From Deinococcus frigens DSM 12807 (lineage in GTDB: Bacteria; Deinococcota; Deinococci; Deinococcales; Deinococcaceae), in NCBI RefSeq assembly GCF_000701425.1, contig NZ_JNIW01000001.1:62001-126000 (forward strand): a stretch of 64,000 nt of DNA. The letters run 5' to 3'. Positions 43,384 to 53,388 of this stretch are shown piece by piece. The notes under the pieces were generated by a model. That model saw nothing but the letters and a program-made list of their open reading frames with translations. It was not told the DNA's origin and ran no database searches. Numbering within the stretch: position 1 is the stretch's first letter; the number at the start of each line of letters is the position of its first letter. The position numbers and the translations under genes were made by a program.

Positions 43384-43910
43384 CGGTGGAGGAAAGAAGC
43401 GCCGTCCTCTCCCTGCTGAACTCGGCGCATGTGACAGAGCCGACGCGGCGGGCGCTGCTGGAACGGCTGGACGTCCGGTATGAGCGCGAGTTCTTTGGTG
43501 AGGCGGAATTTGAGCGGCTACGCGCCCTGGCCCTGCGCCTTGTTCCCCACAATCCCGCCGAGCTGAACCTGACCGGAACGGTGGACCACCGCCTGCACTC
43601 CGGCGTGGGCGATGGCTGGCGCTACGCCGACGCGCTGCCGGACGGGGAGGCCTACCGGGAACTGCTGGCCGCCCTGCCGGATGGGTTTGAGACGCTGGAC
43701 GGCGACGCTCAGGACACCGCCATTCATGGGGTTCAGTCTGCCCACCCGCACGCCTTTGAAGACCTGCTGGCCGAGTTAACGGAAGCCTTCATGGCGCATC
43801 CGCTGACGCAGTACCGCTTTGGCTACGCGGGCTTTGCGGACGCGCCCGAATGGCCCCGCGTCGGCCCGAACGAGCTGGAACCACGCGAGGTTGCGTATGG
43901 CCCCCGCTGA
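43380..43910 (+). CDS. Gluconate 2-dehydrogenase subunit 3 family protein
   Basis: The product is 176 aa. Family features are the N-terminal helical part LERLDVRYEREFFGEAEFERLRALALRLVP and a DGWRYADALPDGEAYRELLAAL segment. Such small subunits accompany membrane or periplasmic GMC dehydrogenases. No Tat or Sec signal is visible here, unlike many members. The 3' end overlaps the GMC gene by 14 bases. The start is GTG 43380 or GTG 43386. Confidence 0.75.
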   Translation: MTVEERSAVLSLLNSAHVTEPTRRALLERLDVRYEREFFGEAEFERLRALALRLVPHNPAELNLTGTVDHRLHSGVGDGWRYADALPDGEAYRELLAALPDGFETLDGDAQDTAIHGVQSAHPHAFEDLLAELTEAFMAHPLTQYRFGYAGFADAPEWPRVGPNELEPREVAYGPR

Positions 43911-45450
43911 TTCCCTGCCGACTGATTTAGACATCCTGGTAATCGGCACCGGGGCGGGCGGCGCACCGCTGCTGGCGCGGCTGGCCTCGGCGGGTCTGAA
44001 GGTGGCCGCGCTGGACGCGGGTGTGCGCCATCCCCCGGAAGGCATCGCCACCGATGAAGTCGCGCAACTGGGCCTGTTCTGGACCGATGAGCGGCTGTCG
44101 GCGGGCAACGATCCGGTGTCCTTCGGGCGCAACAACAGCGGGCGCGGCGTGGGCGGCAGCACGCTGCATTACACCGCCTACACACCACGCGCCCAGCCAG
44201 ATGATCTGAAGCTGCGAACCGAGTTCGGTGTGGGCGAGGACTGGCCGCTGGAATTCTCCGAACTGGAGCCGTATTACGACGAGCTGGAGTATTTTCTGGG
44301 CGTCTCCGGTCCCGCCGAGTACCCGTGGGGGCCGCCGCGCAAGCGGGCCTACCGCCACCCGCCGCTGCCGCTGAACGGGGCCGCGCGGCTGATGCAAAAA
44401 GCCTGCGCCGAGATCGGCATGAAGACCTCACCCGCCGCCAACGCCGCCCTCAGCCGCCCGCAGGAGCAGGAGGGATACGGCACGCGCCACACCTGCACCA
44501 ACCGGGGCTTTTGTCAGGCGGGCTGCTCCATAGGCGCGAAGGCCAGCATGGACGTGACTTTCCTGGCACTGGCCGAGGCCCACGGCGCGCGGATCGTGGA
44601 CGGCGCACAGGTCACGGCGCTGACGATGAAGAATGGGCGCGTGACCGGCGCGGAATTCATGCGCGGGGGAGAGGTGGAGCATCTCTCGGCCCAAACCGTC
44701 ATCCTCGCCGCTGGAGCGGTGGAAACGCCGCGCCTCCTGCTGATGAACGGCCTCGCCAACAGCAGCGGGCAGGTGGGGCGCAACTTCATGGCGCATGTCG
44801 GGATTCAGGTGTGGGGGCAGGTAGAGGACGATCTGCGCCCCTACAAGGGCATTCCCGGCGGCCTGATCAGCGAGGACACCCACCGCGTTCCCGGCCTGAT
44901 CGGCGGCTACCTGCTGCAATCGCTGGGCGTGATGCCGGTGACCTACGCCACGCAATACGCGCGCGGCACACTCAAGTGGGGGCCGGAGTTGGTTCAGCAT
45001 CTCAGCGGCTACAATCATGTGGCCGGAATTAACGTGCTGGGCGAGTGCCTGCCCTACGAACACAACCGTCTGGAACTCTCCGACGAGCTGGACGGGCGCG
45101 GGCTGCCCAAGCCGCGCGTGCACTTCTCCTTCGGCGAGAACGAGCAGAAGATGAACGCCCACGCCGAGGCCCTGATGCGTGAGCTGTGGGACCGCGTTGG
45201 CGCGCGGGACGTGTGGGCGCTGCCCCGCGCCGCGCACACCCTGGGAACGGCCCGTATGGGGAGCAATCCCGCAACCAGCGTGGTGGACCCCTCCGGACGC
45301 ACCCACGACGTGCCGGGCCTGTGGATCTGCGACAACTCCATTTTCCCCAGTTCCCTGAGCGTCAATCCCGCCCTGACCCAGATGGCGCTGAGCCTGCGGA
45401 CGGCGGACGCCCTGCTGGGCGACTTGAAAGGGCAAGCGCCGCGCTCCTGA
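43897..45450 (+). CDS. GMC-family FAD oxidoreductase (gluconate/sugar dehydrogenase large subunit-like)
   Basis: The product is 517 aa from the ATG at 43897; the frame is open upstream to 43819. FAD binding: VIGTGAGGAPLLARLA (residues 14-29). Further motifs are GRGVGGSTLHYTAYTPR, TNRGFCQAGCSIGAKAS, ILAAGAVETPRLLL and the C-terminal AAHTLGTARMGSNP then NSIFPSSLSVNPALTQMALS with catalytic His/Asn region. It oxidises a sugar, alcohol or sugar acid. A cytochrome subunit gene is not adjacent, so the electron acceptor is unclear. Confidence 0.85.
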   Translation: MAPADSLPTDLDILVIGTGAGGAPLLARLASAGLKVAALDAGVRHPPEGIATDEVAQLGLFWTDERLSAGNDPVSFGRNNSGRGVGGSTLHYTAYTPRAQPDDLKLRTEFGVGEDWPLEFSELEPYYDELEYFLGVSGPAEYPWGPPRKRAYRHPPLPLNGAARLMQKACAEIGMKTSPAANAALSRPQEQEGYGTRHTCTNRGFCQAGCSIGAKASMDVTFLALAEAHGARIVDGAQVTALTMKNGRVTGAEFMRGGEVEHLSAQTVILAAGAVETPRLLLMNGLANSSGQVGRNFMAHVGIQVWGQVEDDLRPYKGIPGGLISEDTHRVPGLIGGYLLQSLGVMPVTYATQYARGTLKWGPELVQHLSGYNHVAGINVLGECLPYEHNRLELSDELDGRGLPKPRVHFSFGENEQKMNAHAEALMRELWDRVGARDVWALPRAAHTLGTARMGSNPATSVVDPSGRTHDVPGLWICDNSIFPSSLSVNPALTQMALSLRTADALLGDLKGQAPRS

Positions 45451-45541
45451 CCCCTCCACTTTGAGGGGAGAGACTGGAAGGGAACGAACCGCAAACATCC
45501 GCCCCGCGCCACCCGAATAACCTTCCTTCAAAGGAGTTCAC

Positions 45542-46672
45542 ATGACCCATCAGAACACCGCCGAACGCAAGGACCTTCAGCCTCTGCCTGAGGCCAGAAA
45601 AGCGCAGATCGGGTACGCCGTGCTGGGCATCGGTACGCTGACCATCGACGAGTTGCTGCCCGCCTTCGCCGTGGGCCAGCGCTCCAGGCTGGCGGCGGTG
45701 GTCAGCGATGACCATGACAAGGCAGTGGTCACCGCCCTCGCCTACGGCCTGACGGAAGACGACGCCTACGACTATGACCGCTTTGAAGACTTGCAAAAGC
45801 GCGGGGACGTCCACGCCGTCTACATCGTGCTGCCCAACAGTCTCCATCTGGAATACACCCGGCGGGCCGCCAAAATTGGCAAGCATGTGCTGTGCGAGAA
45901 ACCGCTGGCGGCGAACCCTGAAGACGCCGGGGCGATGGTCAGGGTCTGCGCCAAGTACGGCGTCAAGCTGATGACCGCCTACCGCTGCCAGTACACCCCG
46001 CACCACTGGCGGGCGCGTGACCTGATGCAGAATGGCGAGCTGGGCCAGGTCAAACTGATCCACTCGGTCAACGTGCAGGTGGAGCCGAATGACGGCCAGT
46101 GGCGTTTGACGGACAAACTGGCGGGCGGCGGCTCGCTGCTGGATGTGGGCCTGTACTGCCTGAACACCATCCGTTTTCTGCTGGCCGAGGAGCCGTCTTC
46201 CGTTTACGCGCAGACCTTCAGCACCCCTGACGACGAGCGCTTTGGGGAAGTGGAGGAAACCGTGGCGTGGCAGATGACCTTTCCCAGCGGCGTGATCGCC
46301 CACTGCTCCTGCTCTTACGGCGCGGCGCATGCCCGCACGCTGGACGTGTTCGGCGCTGCGGCCCGCCTGACGCTGGACCCCGCCTTTGACTACACCAACC
46401 TGCGCCTGACAGTGCAAACCCTGGAAACCATCACCGAACACCGCCTGCCCGAAACCGATCAGTTCGCGCTGGAAATTGACCATTTCTCGGCCTGCATTGA
46501 GGAAGACCGCCAGCCCTTCACCCCCGGCGAGGAGGGCTTGCAGGACCAGCAACTGATGGCCGCGATTTACCAGTCGGCGCGCGAGGGCAGGCCCGTCAAG
46601 CTGGAGAAGATAGAGGGGAAGGACGCCTTCCGGGGTTCGCCCCCGGATCAGGACTTTGCCGAGCGGGCCTGA
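45542..46672 (+). CDS. Gfo/Idh/MocA-family NAD(P)-dependent oxidoreductase
   Basis: The product is 376 aa. The Rossmann start YAVLGIGTLTIDELLPAF, then VLPNSLHLEYTRRAAKIGKH, VLCEKPLAAN (catalytic Lys) and AGGGSLLDVGLYCLNTIRFLL match glucose-fructose oxidoreductase-like proteins. The RBS AAAGGAG precedes the ATG. It probably acts on a sugar or inositol. It lies between the GMC pair and the broken hydrolase gene. Confidence 0.88.
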   Translation: MTHQNTAERKDLQPLPEARKAQIGYAVLGIGTLTIDELLPAFAVGQRSRLAAVVSDDHDKAVVTALAYGLTEDDAYDYDRFEDLQKRGDVHAVYIVLPNSLHLEYTRRAAKIGKHVLCEKPLAANPEDAGAMVRVCAKYGVKLMTAYRCQYTPHHWRARDLMQNGELGQVKLIHSVNVQVEPNDGQWRLTDKLAGGGSLLDVGLYCLNTIRFLLAEEPSSVYAQTFSTPDDERFGEVEETVAWQMTFPSGVIAHCSCSYGAAHARTLDVFGAAARLTLDPAFDYTNLRLTVQTLETITEHRLPETDQFALEIDHFSACIEEDRQPFTPGEEGLQDQQLMAAIYQSAREGRPVKLEKIEGKDAFRGSPPDQDFAERA

Positions 46673-46673
46673 G

Positions 46674-47384
46674 ATGACGCCACTCGCCCTAGTCCACGGC
46701 TTTGGCACCTCGCGTCACCTCTGGCGGCGGGTGCTGGAGGGTGTGGAAGGGCAGGCGGTTGATCTGATCGGCTTTGGCGACGCGGCGGAGGCGGGCCGGG
46801 CCGGGCAGACGGTGGGGGACATGGCGCAGGCGCTGGCCGGGACTTTGCGCGGGGCAGGCGGCGGACCTTATCGCGTCGAGGCGCATTCAATGGGCGGCAA
46901 GGTGGCCCTGCTGCTGGCCGCCCGGAATCCCGAACCCGTCTCGGAGCTGCTGCTAATCGCCCTCTCGCCACCCACCCCCGAGCCGATGAAACCGGAAGGC
47001 CGCGCCAAACTCCGCTCCGCTTACGGTGACCGGGACGCCCTGAATGCCCAGTACCACGAGATCACCCATCAATCCATCCCCGATCAGGATTTCGAGCAAC
47101 TGATTCAGGATGGCCTGCGCGCCAGCCGCGACGCCTGGACCGCCTAGACGGACGTGGGCAGCCGCGAGGATATATCCGGTGAGCTGGACGGCCTGAAGTT
47201 GCCCATCACCGTCCTGTATTCGGAGGATGACCCGGCCATCTCGCCTGACACCATCCGCTCGGAAGTGCTGGCGCGTTTCCCACAGGCAGCAGCGGTTCCT
47301 ATTCGCGGCAGCGGCCACCTGATTCCGCTGGAGAAGCCGGACGCCGTGATTTCTCTACTTCAAGCCAAGGAGGAAAGACCATGA
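46674..47384 (+). pseudogene. Alpha/beta hydrolase interrupted by an in-frame stop
   Basis: The first part (46674-47147) gives LALVHGFGTSRHLWRRV and the nucleophile elbow EAHSMGGKVALLLA. It ends at a TAG (47145-47147) after DAWTA. The same frame then continues without interruption to a TGA at 47384 with LPITVLYSEDDPAIS (catalytic Asp) and IRGSGHLIPLEKP (catalytic His). The triad is therefore split by a single stop, most simply a TGG to TAG change. It could also be a sequencing error or a read-through site. Confidence 0.85.
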
Positions 47385-48528
47385 CCCTGACTTTCAAAGC
47401 CAGCGACGTGACCGACGGCGGTATGCACACGTTCGATGGGCGCAGCGAAACAGGATTGATCTGCGCGAGGGCGTGAGGGTCACGAAACTGGACCGGGAGG
47501 CCCGCGAGGTGCGTCTGGACGGCGATTCACTCCGTTTTGATGCGGTTATCGTCGCCACCGGAGCCACGCCGAACAAGTTGAAAGTTCCCGGAGCGGAACT
47601 GGACGGCCTCTATCAACTGCGCTCATTCCGCGACGCCGAACAGTTGAAAGACGCGGCGCAGGGTAAGCACCTCGTCGTCATCGGCTCCAGCTTCATCGGC
47701 CTGGAGGCGGCGTCCAGCTTGATCGAGGGGGCCGCATCGGTCACCGTCGTCGGCCAGGATGCCGAGGTCCTAAGCCGCGCCCTGACGCCGAAAGTGGGCC
47801 GCGCCATCCGCAAGCTGCACGAGGACAAGGGCGTGAAATTCCATCTGAATGCCGAGGTGGAGGCCATCGAGGGTTCAGGGAAGGCCGAGGCCGTGCGCCT
47901 GAAAAGTGGCGAGACTGTCAAGGCTGATCTGGTCCTGCTGGGCATTGGCGTGAAGCCCAATTCTGATTTGCTGGCTGACCTCGCCAATGAGAAGGGGGCC
48001 GTCCCCGTGGACGCCCATCTGCTGGCCGCGCCGAACGTATATGCCGTGGGCGACATCGCCCTGGCCCCCACCGTGCTGGGCGAGATGCGCGTGGAACACT
48101 GGCGCGTGGCCTTGCAGGAGGGCATGACCGCCGCGCAAAGCATCCTGGAGTCCGCCAATCTGGAACCGATGGATCAACGCGTTCCCTTCTTCTGGACCCA
48201 GCAGTACGGCAAGAGCCTGCGCTACGTGGGCCACGCCGAGAGCCTGGACGACACCCACCTCTGGGGTGACCCGGACGAGTTGAAGTTCATTGAATTTGCC
48301 TTCAGGGACGGTCAGGCGGTAGCGGCCAGTGGCATGGGCATGGATAGAGACCTTGCCGCCTTTGAAGAACTGCTGAGGCTGGGGCGTGCGCCTGGGGCGG
48401 GGAAATCAAGCAAGGGGAATTCAGTCTGGTGGAGCGGTTGGAGGAGGGCTGAACACCACGACGCCACCCCCGAAGAAGTGGCGGTGGGGGTGCGCGGTGT
48501 GCGCCGAAGCCGTGGAAGTGAGGGGTGA
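47381..48528 (+). pseudogene. Rieske/FAD-dependent pyridine nucleotide reductase with internal deletion and frameshift
   Basis: An ATG at 47381 with AAGGAGG upstream starts MTLTFKASDVTDGGMHTFDG, which looks like the first strand of a Rieske ferredoxin domain. After about 31 codons the frame stops. From about 47450 another frame carries the C-terminal two-thirds of an AIF/NirB-type reductase: VIVATGATPNKL, VVIGSSFIGLEAASSLIE (NAD site), NVYAVGDIA (FAD site) and the C-terminal dimer domain. The rest of the Rieske domain and the N-terminal FAD GxGxxG part are missing. The last ~45 residues look non-native. Confidence 0.8.
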
Positions 48529-48689
48529 AATGTGCGGTGTCAGTGGTGAAAGGTGCTGGGCCTGCCCGGTGAAGGGGTGAGGAGTCGAACCCCAGACGTC
48601 GCCCCAGACGTCACCATGAGGTGCAGCATGATCCCCGCTGCGAGGTAGGTTTCCGCCCGCACAGACGCGCACCCATCCCTAATGTGCGC
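48529..48689. other. Intergenic region with a tRNA T-arm-like sequence
   Basis: At 48578-48594 the minus strand reads TGGGGTTCGACTCCTCA, a plausible tRNA T-arm. No D-arm, anticodon arm or matching acceptor is found around it, so it is not an intact tRNA gene. An 11-bp direct repeat GACGTCTGGGG adjoins it on the minus strand. Confidence 0.4.
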
Positions 48690-49148
48690 TCAGCCGGGCA
48701 ATTCCGTCAACCAGTTGGCCTGCTGAATCTGGGTTTCCAGTTCCCGGCGGGCTTTTGCCAGTGCGTCCACCTGCTTTTGCAAGTCGCGGGCAGGCAACAC
48801 CGAGAGGGTCCGAACCTCGCTGTTGCTGTAGCGGTTCTGCCGCTCGGAAGCGGTGGCGGCGGCGCGGCGCAGCACTTTCAGGCGCAGGTCCAGCATGTCG
48901 CGGCGGTTCAGGGCGTCGGTCAGGGTCAGGCCGCTGGGCAGAGTGGCGCTCAGATTGGCGCGGTGGATGCGTGGGATCAGGAGTTCCAGCGCAGCCGTCA
49001 CTTCCATAAATTCCTTCAACAATTGCTGCGGGTCTTCGGGAGGCTGTTGACCCTCCTGCACCAGCATATTTCTGACGATGCGCTCCTCAAGCTGGGCGGC
49101 GCGTTTTTGTAAGTCGGCGCGTTCAATCAGGGCTTCAGCCAGTTTCAT
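48690..49148 (-). CDS. DIP1984 family protein
   Basis: The product is 152 aa, mostly alpha-helical with heptad-like patterning. MKLAEALIERADLQKR, a central LTDALNRRDMLDLRL and a C-terminal QIQQANWLTEL match the DIP1984 family, whose function is unknown. The ATG at 49148 has TACTGT six bases upstream (leaderless). It is intact, although broken genes flank it on both sides. Confidence 0.8.
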   Translation of the reverse strand: MKLAEALIERADLQKRAAQLEERIVRNMLVQEGQQPPEDPQQLLKEFMEVTAALELLIPRIHRANLSATLPSGLTLTDALNRRDMLDLRLKVLRRAAATASERQNRYSNSEVRTLSVLPARDLQKQVDALAKARRELETQIQQANWLTELPG

Positions 49149-49154
49149 ACACCC

Positions 49155-49160
49155 ACAGTA
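49155..49160 (-). promoter_or_regulatory. -10 box TACTGT of the DIP1984 gene (leaderless)
   Basis: On the minus strand TACTGT is followed by six bases and the ATG at 49148. Confidence 0.5.
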
Positions 49161-49178
49161 AGGCGCTGTCGTCCGGCG

Positions 49179-49604
49179 TCAGGCCAGCCCCAGTTCTGCC
49201 CGTATCGCCCCTTCCTCCGAACTGCCGCCCACCATCACTCTTTCTATCTCGCCTGCTGGCGTGGTCAGGACAAGTGTGGGAAAGAGCGCACGCTGTAGGC
49301 TCGTCCAATTTTGCCACCCGCGTCCAGCAGCAGTTGTTCGCCGTACCCGTGTTCGGGCAGTTCGCCGCGTCGGGCGTCAATGACCCGCAAATCCAGCCCG
49401 GAGGCTGAGGCCAGCCGCCCGATGAACATATCCAGCCTGTCGCAGCCCACACAGCCCTCTGATTTGAAGTACAGCAGCGTGTGGTGGCTGGACGCTTGCG
49501 CCCGGCTTGACGGTGGAGGCGGCAAACAGACGGTCCAAGATTGAACCGACGAAGGGTGGAACCTTGATCTTGATTTGCCTGGGGGTTTTCGCGGACCGGG
49601 ACAT
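49179..49604 (-). pseudogene. Thioredoxin-like protein with two frameshifts
   Basis: It starts at ATG 49604 with AAAGGAG upstream: MSRSAKTPRQIKIKVPPFVG. Near 49500-49515 the frame must change to continue with TLLYFKSEGCVGCDRLDMF, which contains a CxxC (CVGC) active site, and GLDLRVIDARRGELPEHGYG. Near 49270-49280 it must change again to reach SFPTLVLTTPAGEIERVMVG and the TGA at 49181-49179. All three pieces fit one thioredoxin-fold protein of about 140 aa. Decay or base-calling errors are both possible. Confidence 0.75.
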
Positions 49605-49736
49605 GCAATCTCCTTTGCTTGGCTGGGATGCTGCCCGTTACGTGAACGTTCCTGCAATGGTTCCCGACACTTAACCCCCACCTAAGCCACAAGGCGCACG
49701 ATTTCCTGGCCCCCGCGTTGTTATGCTCCCCCTAAG

Positions 49737-52037
49737 ATGCCGTTCGATGCTCGCGCCCTGACCGCCCTGGATTTCCCCCGCATTCGCGACGCCCTCGCCG
49801 AGCGCAGCAGCACCTCGCTGGGCGCAGAGCGGGCGCGGAGCCTGTCGCCCTCTGCCGATCCGGGCCGCATTGCCCGCGAGCTGGACGAGGTGGAAGACGC
49901 CCTCTTCGGCGTCAGCCTGAGCCTGGGCGGGATTCAGGACATCCGCGAACTGCACGCCCGCACGCAGGACGGACGGGTGCTGAGTGGTCAGGAATTGCTG
50001 CTGGCGGCCTATTCCCTGGACGGCGCGATGACCGTCAAACGCGCCATCAACGCCAATTCACGCGGGCCATTGCGTGAGGTGGCGCTGGGCCTGGGCGAAC
50101 ACTCGGAGCTGATCCGCCGCGTGCTGTCGGCCCTGGACCGCGACGGCGGCGTGCGCGATGAGGCCAGCCACCGCCTGCGAGATCTCCGCAAGCGCATCGA
50201 GCCGCTGCGGGGGCGCATCCGCGAGAAGCTGGCCGCCACGCTGGAAAAATGGGCCGACATCCTTCAGGAAAACATCGTCACCATTCGCCGGGACCGCTAC
50301 GTGCTGCCGGTGCAGGCCAGCCGCGTGGGGCAGGTGCAGGGCATCATCGTGGACGCCTCCGCAACGGGGCAGACCTACTTCGTGGAACCAGCAGCCGTCA
50401 CGCAACTGAACAACGAGCTGACCCGCCTGATTCTGGACGAGGAGGCTGAGGTCCGGCGCATCCTGATCGAGCTGTCGGGCCTGCTGGCCGCCGACGCCGA
50501 CGTGCCGATGACCCTGACCACCATCGGGGAGCTGGACCTGATCGCCGCCCGCGCCCGGCTGGCCCGCGACTGGCGACTGAACCGCCCCGAAGCCGTCACG
50601 GACGGCACCTATGATCTGCGCGAGGCGCGGCATCCCCTGATCGACAACCCCGTTCCCAACGACATCCGGCTGGGCGACACCAAAGTTCTGCTCATTACCG
50701 GACCCAACATGGGGGGCAAGACGGCCACCCTCAAAACGCTGGGGCTGGCCGTGCTGATGCATCAGTGCGGGCTGTACGTGGCCGCCGCCAGCGCCAAGCT
50801 GCCCGTCGTGTCGGATGTATTGGTAGACATCGGCGACGAGCAGAGCATCGAGGCCAGCCTGAGTACCTTCGCCTCCCACCTCAAGCACCTGCGCTACGTG
50901 CTGCGCTTCGCCTCGCCGGACACCCTCGTGCTGGTGGACGAGCTGGGCAGCGGCACCGATCCCAACGAGGGCGCAGCGTTGTCGCAGAGCATCATTGAAA
51001 CGCTGCTGGCGCAGGACGCGCGCGGCATTGTGACCTCGCACCTGTCACCGCTGAAACTGTTTGCGCTGGAAACCCCCGGCCTCAAGAATGCCAGCATGGG
51101 CTTCGATCTGGAGACGCTGGCCCCCACCTACGCGCTGCAAGTGGGGCAGCCGGGCCGCAGTTACGCCCTGGCCATCGCCCAGCGCATGGGCCTGCCGGAA
51201 GACGTGCTGGAGCGGGCCACTTCCCTGCTGGGCGAGGACGCCGGGATCATGGAGCGCATGCTGGAGGGGCTGGAGCGTGAGCGGGCCGATCTGGCTGCCC
51301 AACTGGACAGCACCGCCGCCGCCCGCCGCGAGGCCGAGGCCGAACTGGGCCGCGTGCGCCACGAGCGTGAATCTCTGGACATGCGCCGGGGCGAGATGCT
51401 GGCCGAGGCCTCGCAGAAGGCCGAATCGCTGTACGCCGACGCCGTGGAGCGCGTTCGTACCCTGCGCGCCCGCGCCCAGGAGGACAGCGCCCGCCCGCGC
51501 GTGATGCAGGAGCTGCGCGAACTGCGCGTCGCCGCCCAGAAATCCCGCCCTGCCCCCGTGGTGCGCGAGGAACGCGGCGATCCGATCCGGGTGGGCAACG
51601 TGGTGGACGTTCCTACCTACAACGCGGGGGGGCAGGTGCTGGAGCTGCGCGGTGACGATCTGGTGGTGCAACTGGGCGTCATGAAGGTGGGTGTCAAGAG
51701 GCGTGACGTGAGATTGCGCCCCGAGGTCAAGGTCGCGGCCCCCAAAAGCAGGGGCCTTCGCAGCGGCTTCGCGGGAACCACCCCCAGCAACTTTGCCTCC
51801 GAATTGCAACTGCGCGGCCTGGGCGTGGAGGAAGCCGTGGAGGAGCTGCGCACCGCCATCCTGGAAGCCTCGGCCCTCAAGGAAACGCCGCTGCGGGTGG
51901 TCCACGGCAAGGGCCAGGGTGTGCTGCGCCGGTTGCTGCGCGAGTATCTCAAGAACGACAAGAAAGTCGAGTCGTACCACGACGCCGAACCCAATCAGGG
52001 CGGACATGGGGTGACGGTGGTGAACGTCAAGGTGTGA
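49737..52037 (+). CDS. mutS2: Endonuclease MutS2
   Basis: The product is 766 aa. The ATPase core has GPNMGGKT (Lys328), [29 protein letters not shown] ST motif (here [19 protein letters not shown]) and Walker [18 protein letters not shown] coiled-coil segment (about 500-600) precedes the C-terminal Smr nuclease domain with [11 protein letters not shown] and [14 protein letters not shown] (His near 723). No mismatch-binding N-terminal domain is present, as in all MutS2. It acts on branched DNA or stalled ribosomes in different bacteria. The near-leaderless box TATGCT lies nine bases before the ATG. Confidence 0.95.
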   Translation: MPFDARALTALDFPRIRDALAERSSTSLGAERARSLSPSADPGRIARELDEVEDALFGVSLSLGGIQDIRELHARTQDGRVLSGQELLLAAYSLDGAMTVKRAINANSRGPLREVALGLGEHSELIRRVLSALDRDGGVRDEASHRLRDLRKRIEPLRGRIREKLAATLEKWADILQENIVTIRRDRYVLPVQASRVGQVQGIIVDASATGQTYFVEPAAVTQLNNELTRLILDEEAEVRRILIELSGLLAADADVPMTLTTIGELDLIAARARLARDWRLNRPEAVTDGTYDLREARHPLIDNPVPNDIRLGDTKVLLITGPNMGGKTATLKTLGLAVLMHQCGLYVAAASAKLPVVSDVLVDIGDEQSIEASLSTFASHLKHLRYVLRFASPDTLVLVDELGSGTDPNEGAALSQSIIETLLAQDARGIVTSHLSPLKLFALETPGLKNASMGFDLETLAPTYALQVGQPGRSYALAIAQRMGLPEDVLERATSLLGEDAGIMERMLEGLERERADLAAQLDSTAAARREAEAELGRVRHERESLDMRRGEMLAEASQKAESLYADAVERVRTLRARAQEDSARPRVMQELRELRVAAQKSRPAPVVREERGDPIRVGNVVDVPTYNAGGQVLELRGDDLVVQLGVMKVGVKRRDVRLRPEVKVAAPKSRGLRSGFAGTTPSNFASELQLRGLGVEEAVEELRTAILEASALKETPLRVVHGKGQGVLRRLLREYLKNDKKVESYHDAEPNQGGHGVTVVNVKV

Positions 52038-52090
52038 GGGAGTGGAAAGGAGAGCGGGCAAAGCATTCCACCTCGGTATATTCGGCGTGC

Positions 52091-52096
52091 TACCTT
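52091..52096 (+). promoter_or_regulatory. -10 box TACCTT ahead of the MFS gene
   Basis: TACCTT, seven bases, then GTG at 52104, which opens the four-codon frame GTG-ATG-GCC-CCG-TGA ending seven bases before the MFS ATG at 52126. Confidence 0.45.
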
Positions 52097-52125
52097 CTCC
52101 CCCGTGATGGCCCCGTGACTGCCGC

Positions 52126-53265
52126 ATGACCGCCCGAATCTCTTCCAATCCCCCACTGACGCTGAGTATTCTGGCGGCGGGAACGGCGGCGTTTTTCACG
52201 CTGGGCGTGATCCAGGCGATGTACGGCCCGGCCTTCACGCTGTTTCAGACGCGCTACGGCATTTCCACGGCAGGGGTGGGCATCATCGCCAGCGCCCATT
52301 TTGTGGGTTCGGCGCTGGCCCCGCCGCTGGTGGGCCTGCTGCTGCTGCGCCTGAGCCTGTGCCGGGTGGTGGTGGCCGCGCTGGTTACGCTGGCGCTGGG
52401 GGTCACGCTGGTGGCGTTTGCTCCCACCTGGCCGCTGGCGATTGCCGGGGCGCTGCTGGGCGGCTTTGGCCTGGGCGGCGTCAGCGGCGGCCTGAACGCG
52501 GCCTACGCCAGCATCGGCACGCGGGCGGTCAATCTGGTCAACGCGGTGTTTGGGGTGGGCAGCATTCTGTCACCCTTACTGGTGGCCGGGGTGTCAGGCA
52601 ACCTCGCCATCCCTTTCCTGACCGTGGCTGCGCTGTGCGGCGTGACCCTGATGAGTGCGCGGATCTGGGGTTTTCCGGCGATGCGCGAGCCGGAGCTGCC
52701 CACTGCGCCGGGCCGGGCCGGGGTGCAGGTGGCTTTTTTTCTGGTGCTGATCGCGTGTTACGTGGGCCTGGAGGTGGGCTTTGGCGCGTGGGCGGGCCGT
52801 CACCTGCAAAGTCTGGGGTATGCGTCGTTTGCTGTGATCGTGGCCGGATACTGGGGTGGTCTGACCATGGGCCGGATTCTGACCGGGCTTTTTGGCGCGC
52901 GGGTGCGCCCGGAGCGGCTGGTGCTGGTCTGCGCGGTTCTGACCACTCTGGCCGGGCTGGCCGCAACACAGGCGGCGCTGGCCCCGACTGCCTATATTCT
53001 GGTTGGACTGGCCATGGGACCGATGTTCCCCACGGCGCTGGTGTGGTCCACCCGCAATCTTCCCGCGCGGCTGGTGCCGTTTTTGCTCACTTCCGGCAGT
53101 GTGGGCGGCATCGTGGCCCCCTACGTGCTGGGTGTGCTGGCCGCGCGTTGTGGCCCCGGCGCGATTCCGCTGGCCCTCGCGGTGCTGGCCGCCTCACTGG
53201 TGGCGGTGGTCTGGGGAACCCTGCGCGTCACCCGTCCGGCGTCACCATCTGCTTTCACAGCGTGA
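52126..53265 (+). CDS. MFS transporter
   Basis: The product is 379 aa with about 12 hydrophobic helices. The family resembles sugar/FucP- or YbjJ-like facilitators: [20 protein letters not shown] in the first helices and [21 protein letters not shown] as the second-half loop motif. The substrate is unknown. The ATG at 52126 is the first good start in frame; no clear Shine-Dalgarno. A four-codon frame lies just before it. Confidence 0.78.
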   Translation: MTARISSNPPLTLSILAAGTAAFFTLGVIQAMYGPAFTLFQTRYGISTAGVGIIASAHFVGSALAPPLVGLLLLRLSLCRVVVAALVTLALGVTLVAFAPTWPLAIAGALLGGFGLGGVSGGLNAAYASIGTRAVNLVNAVFGVGSILSPLLVAGVSGNLAIPFLTVAALCGVTLMSARIWGFPAMREPELPTAPGRAGVQVAFFLVLIACYVGLEVGFGAWAGRHLQSLGYASFAVIVAGYWGGLTMGRILTGLFGARVRPERLVLVCAVLTTLAGLAATQAALAPTAYILVGLAMGPMFPTALVWSTRNLPARLVPFLLTSGSVGGIVAPYVLGVLAARCGPGAIPLALAVLAASLVAVVWGTLRVTRPASPSAFTA

Positions 53266-53388
53266 AAATGGATTGCCACTTCGGGGGGGGTGTGTCACAA
53301 TGCGCGCTACTTCTCACATTCATGCGTCCATTCCCGATCTGTACCCAGTCCCGCCGGTCAAGGCCAGCGGCGTAACGGAGGCTCCACA

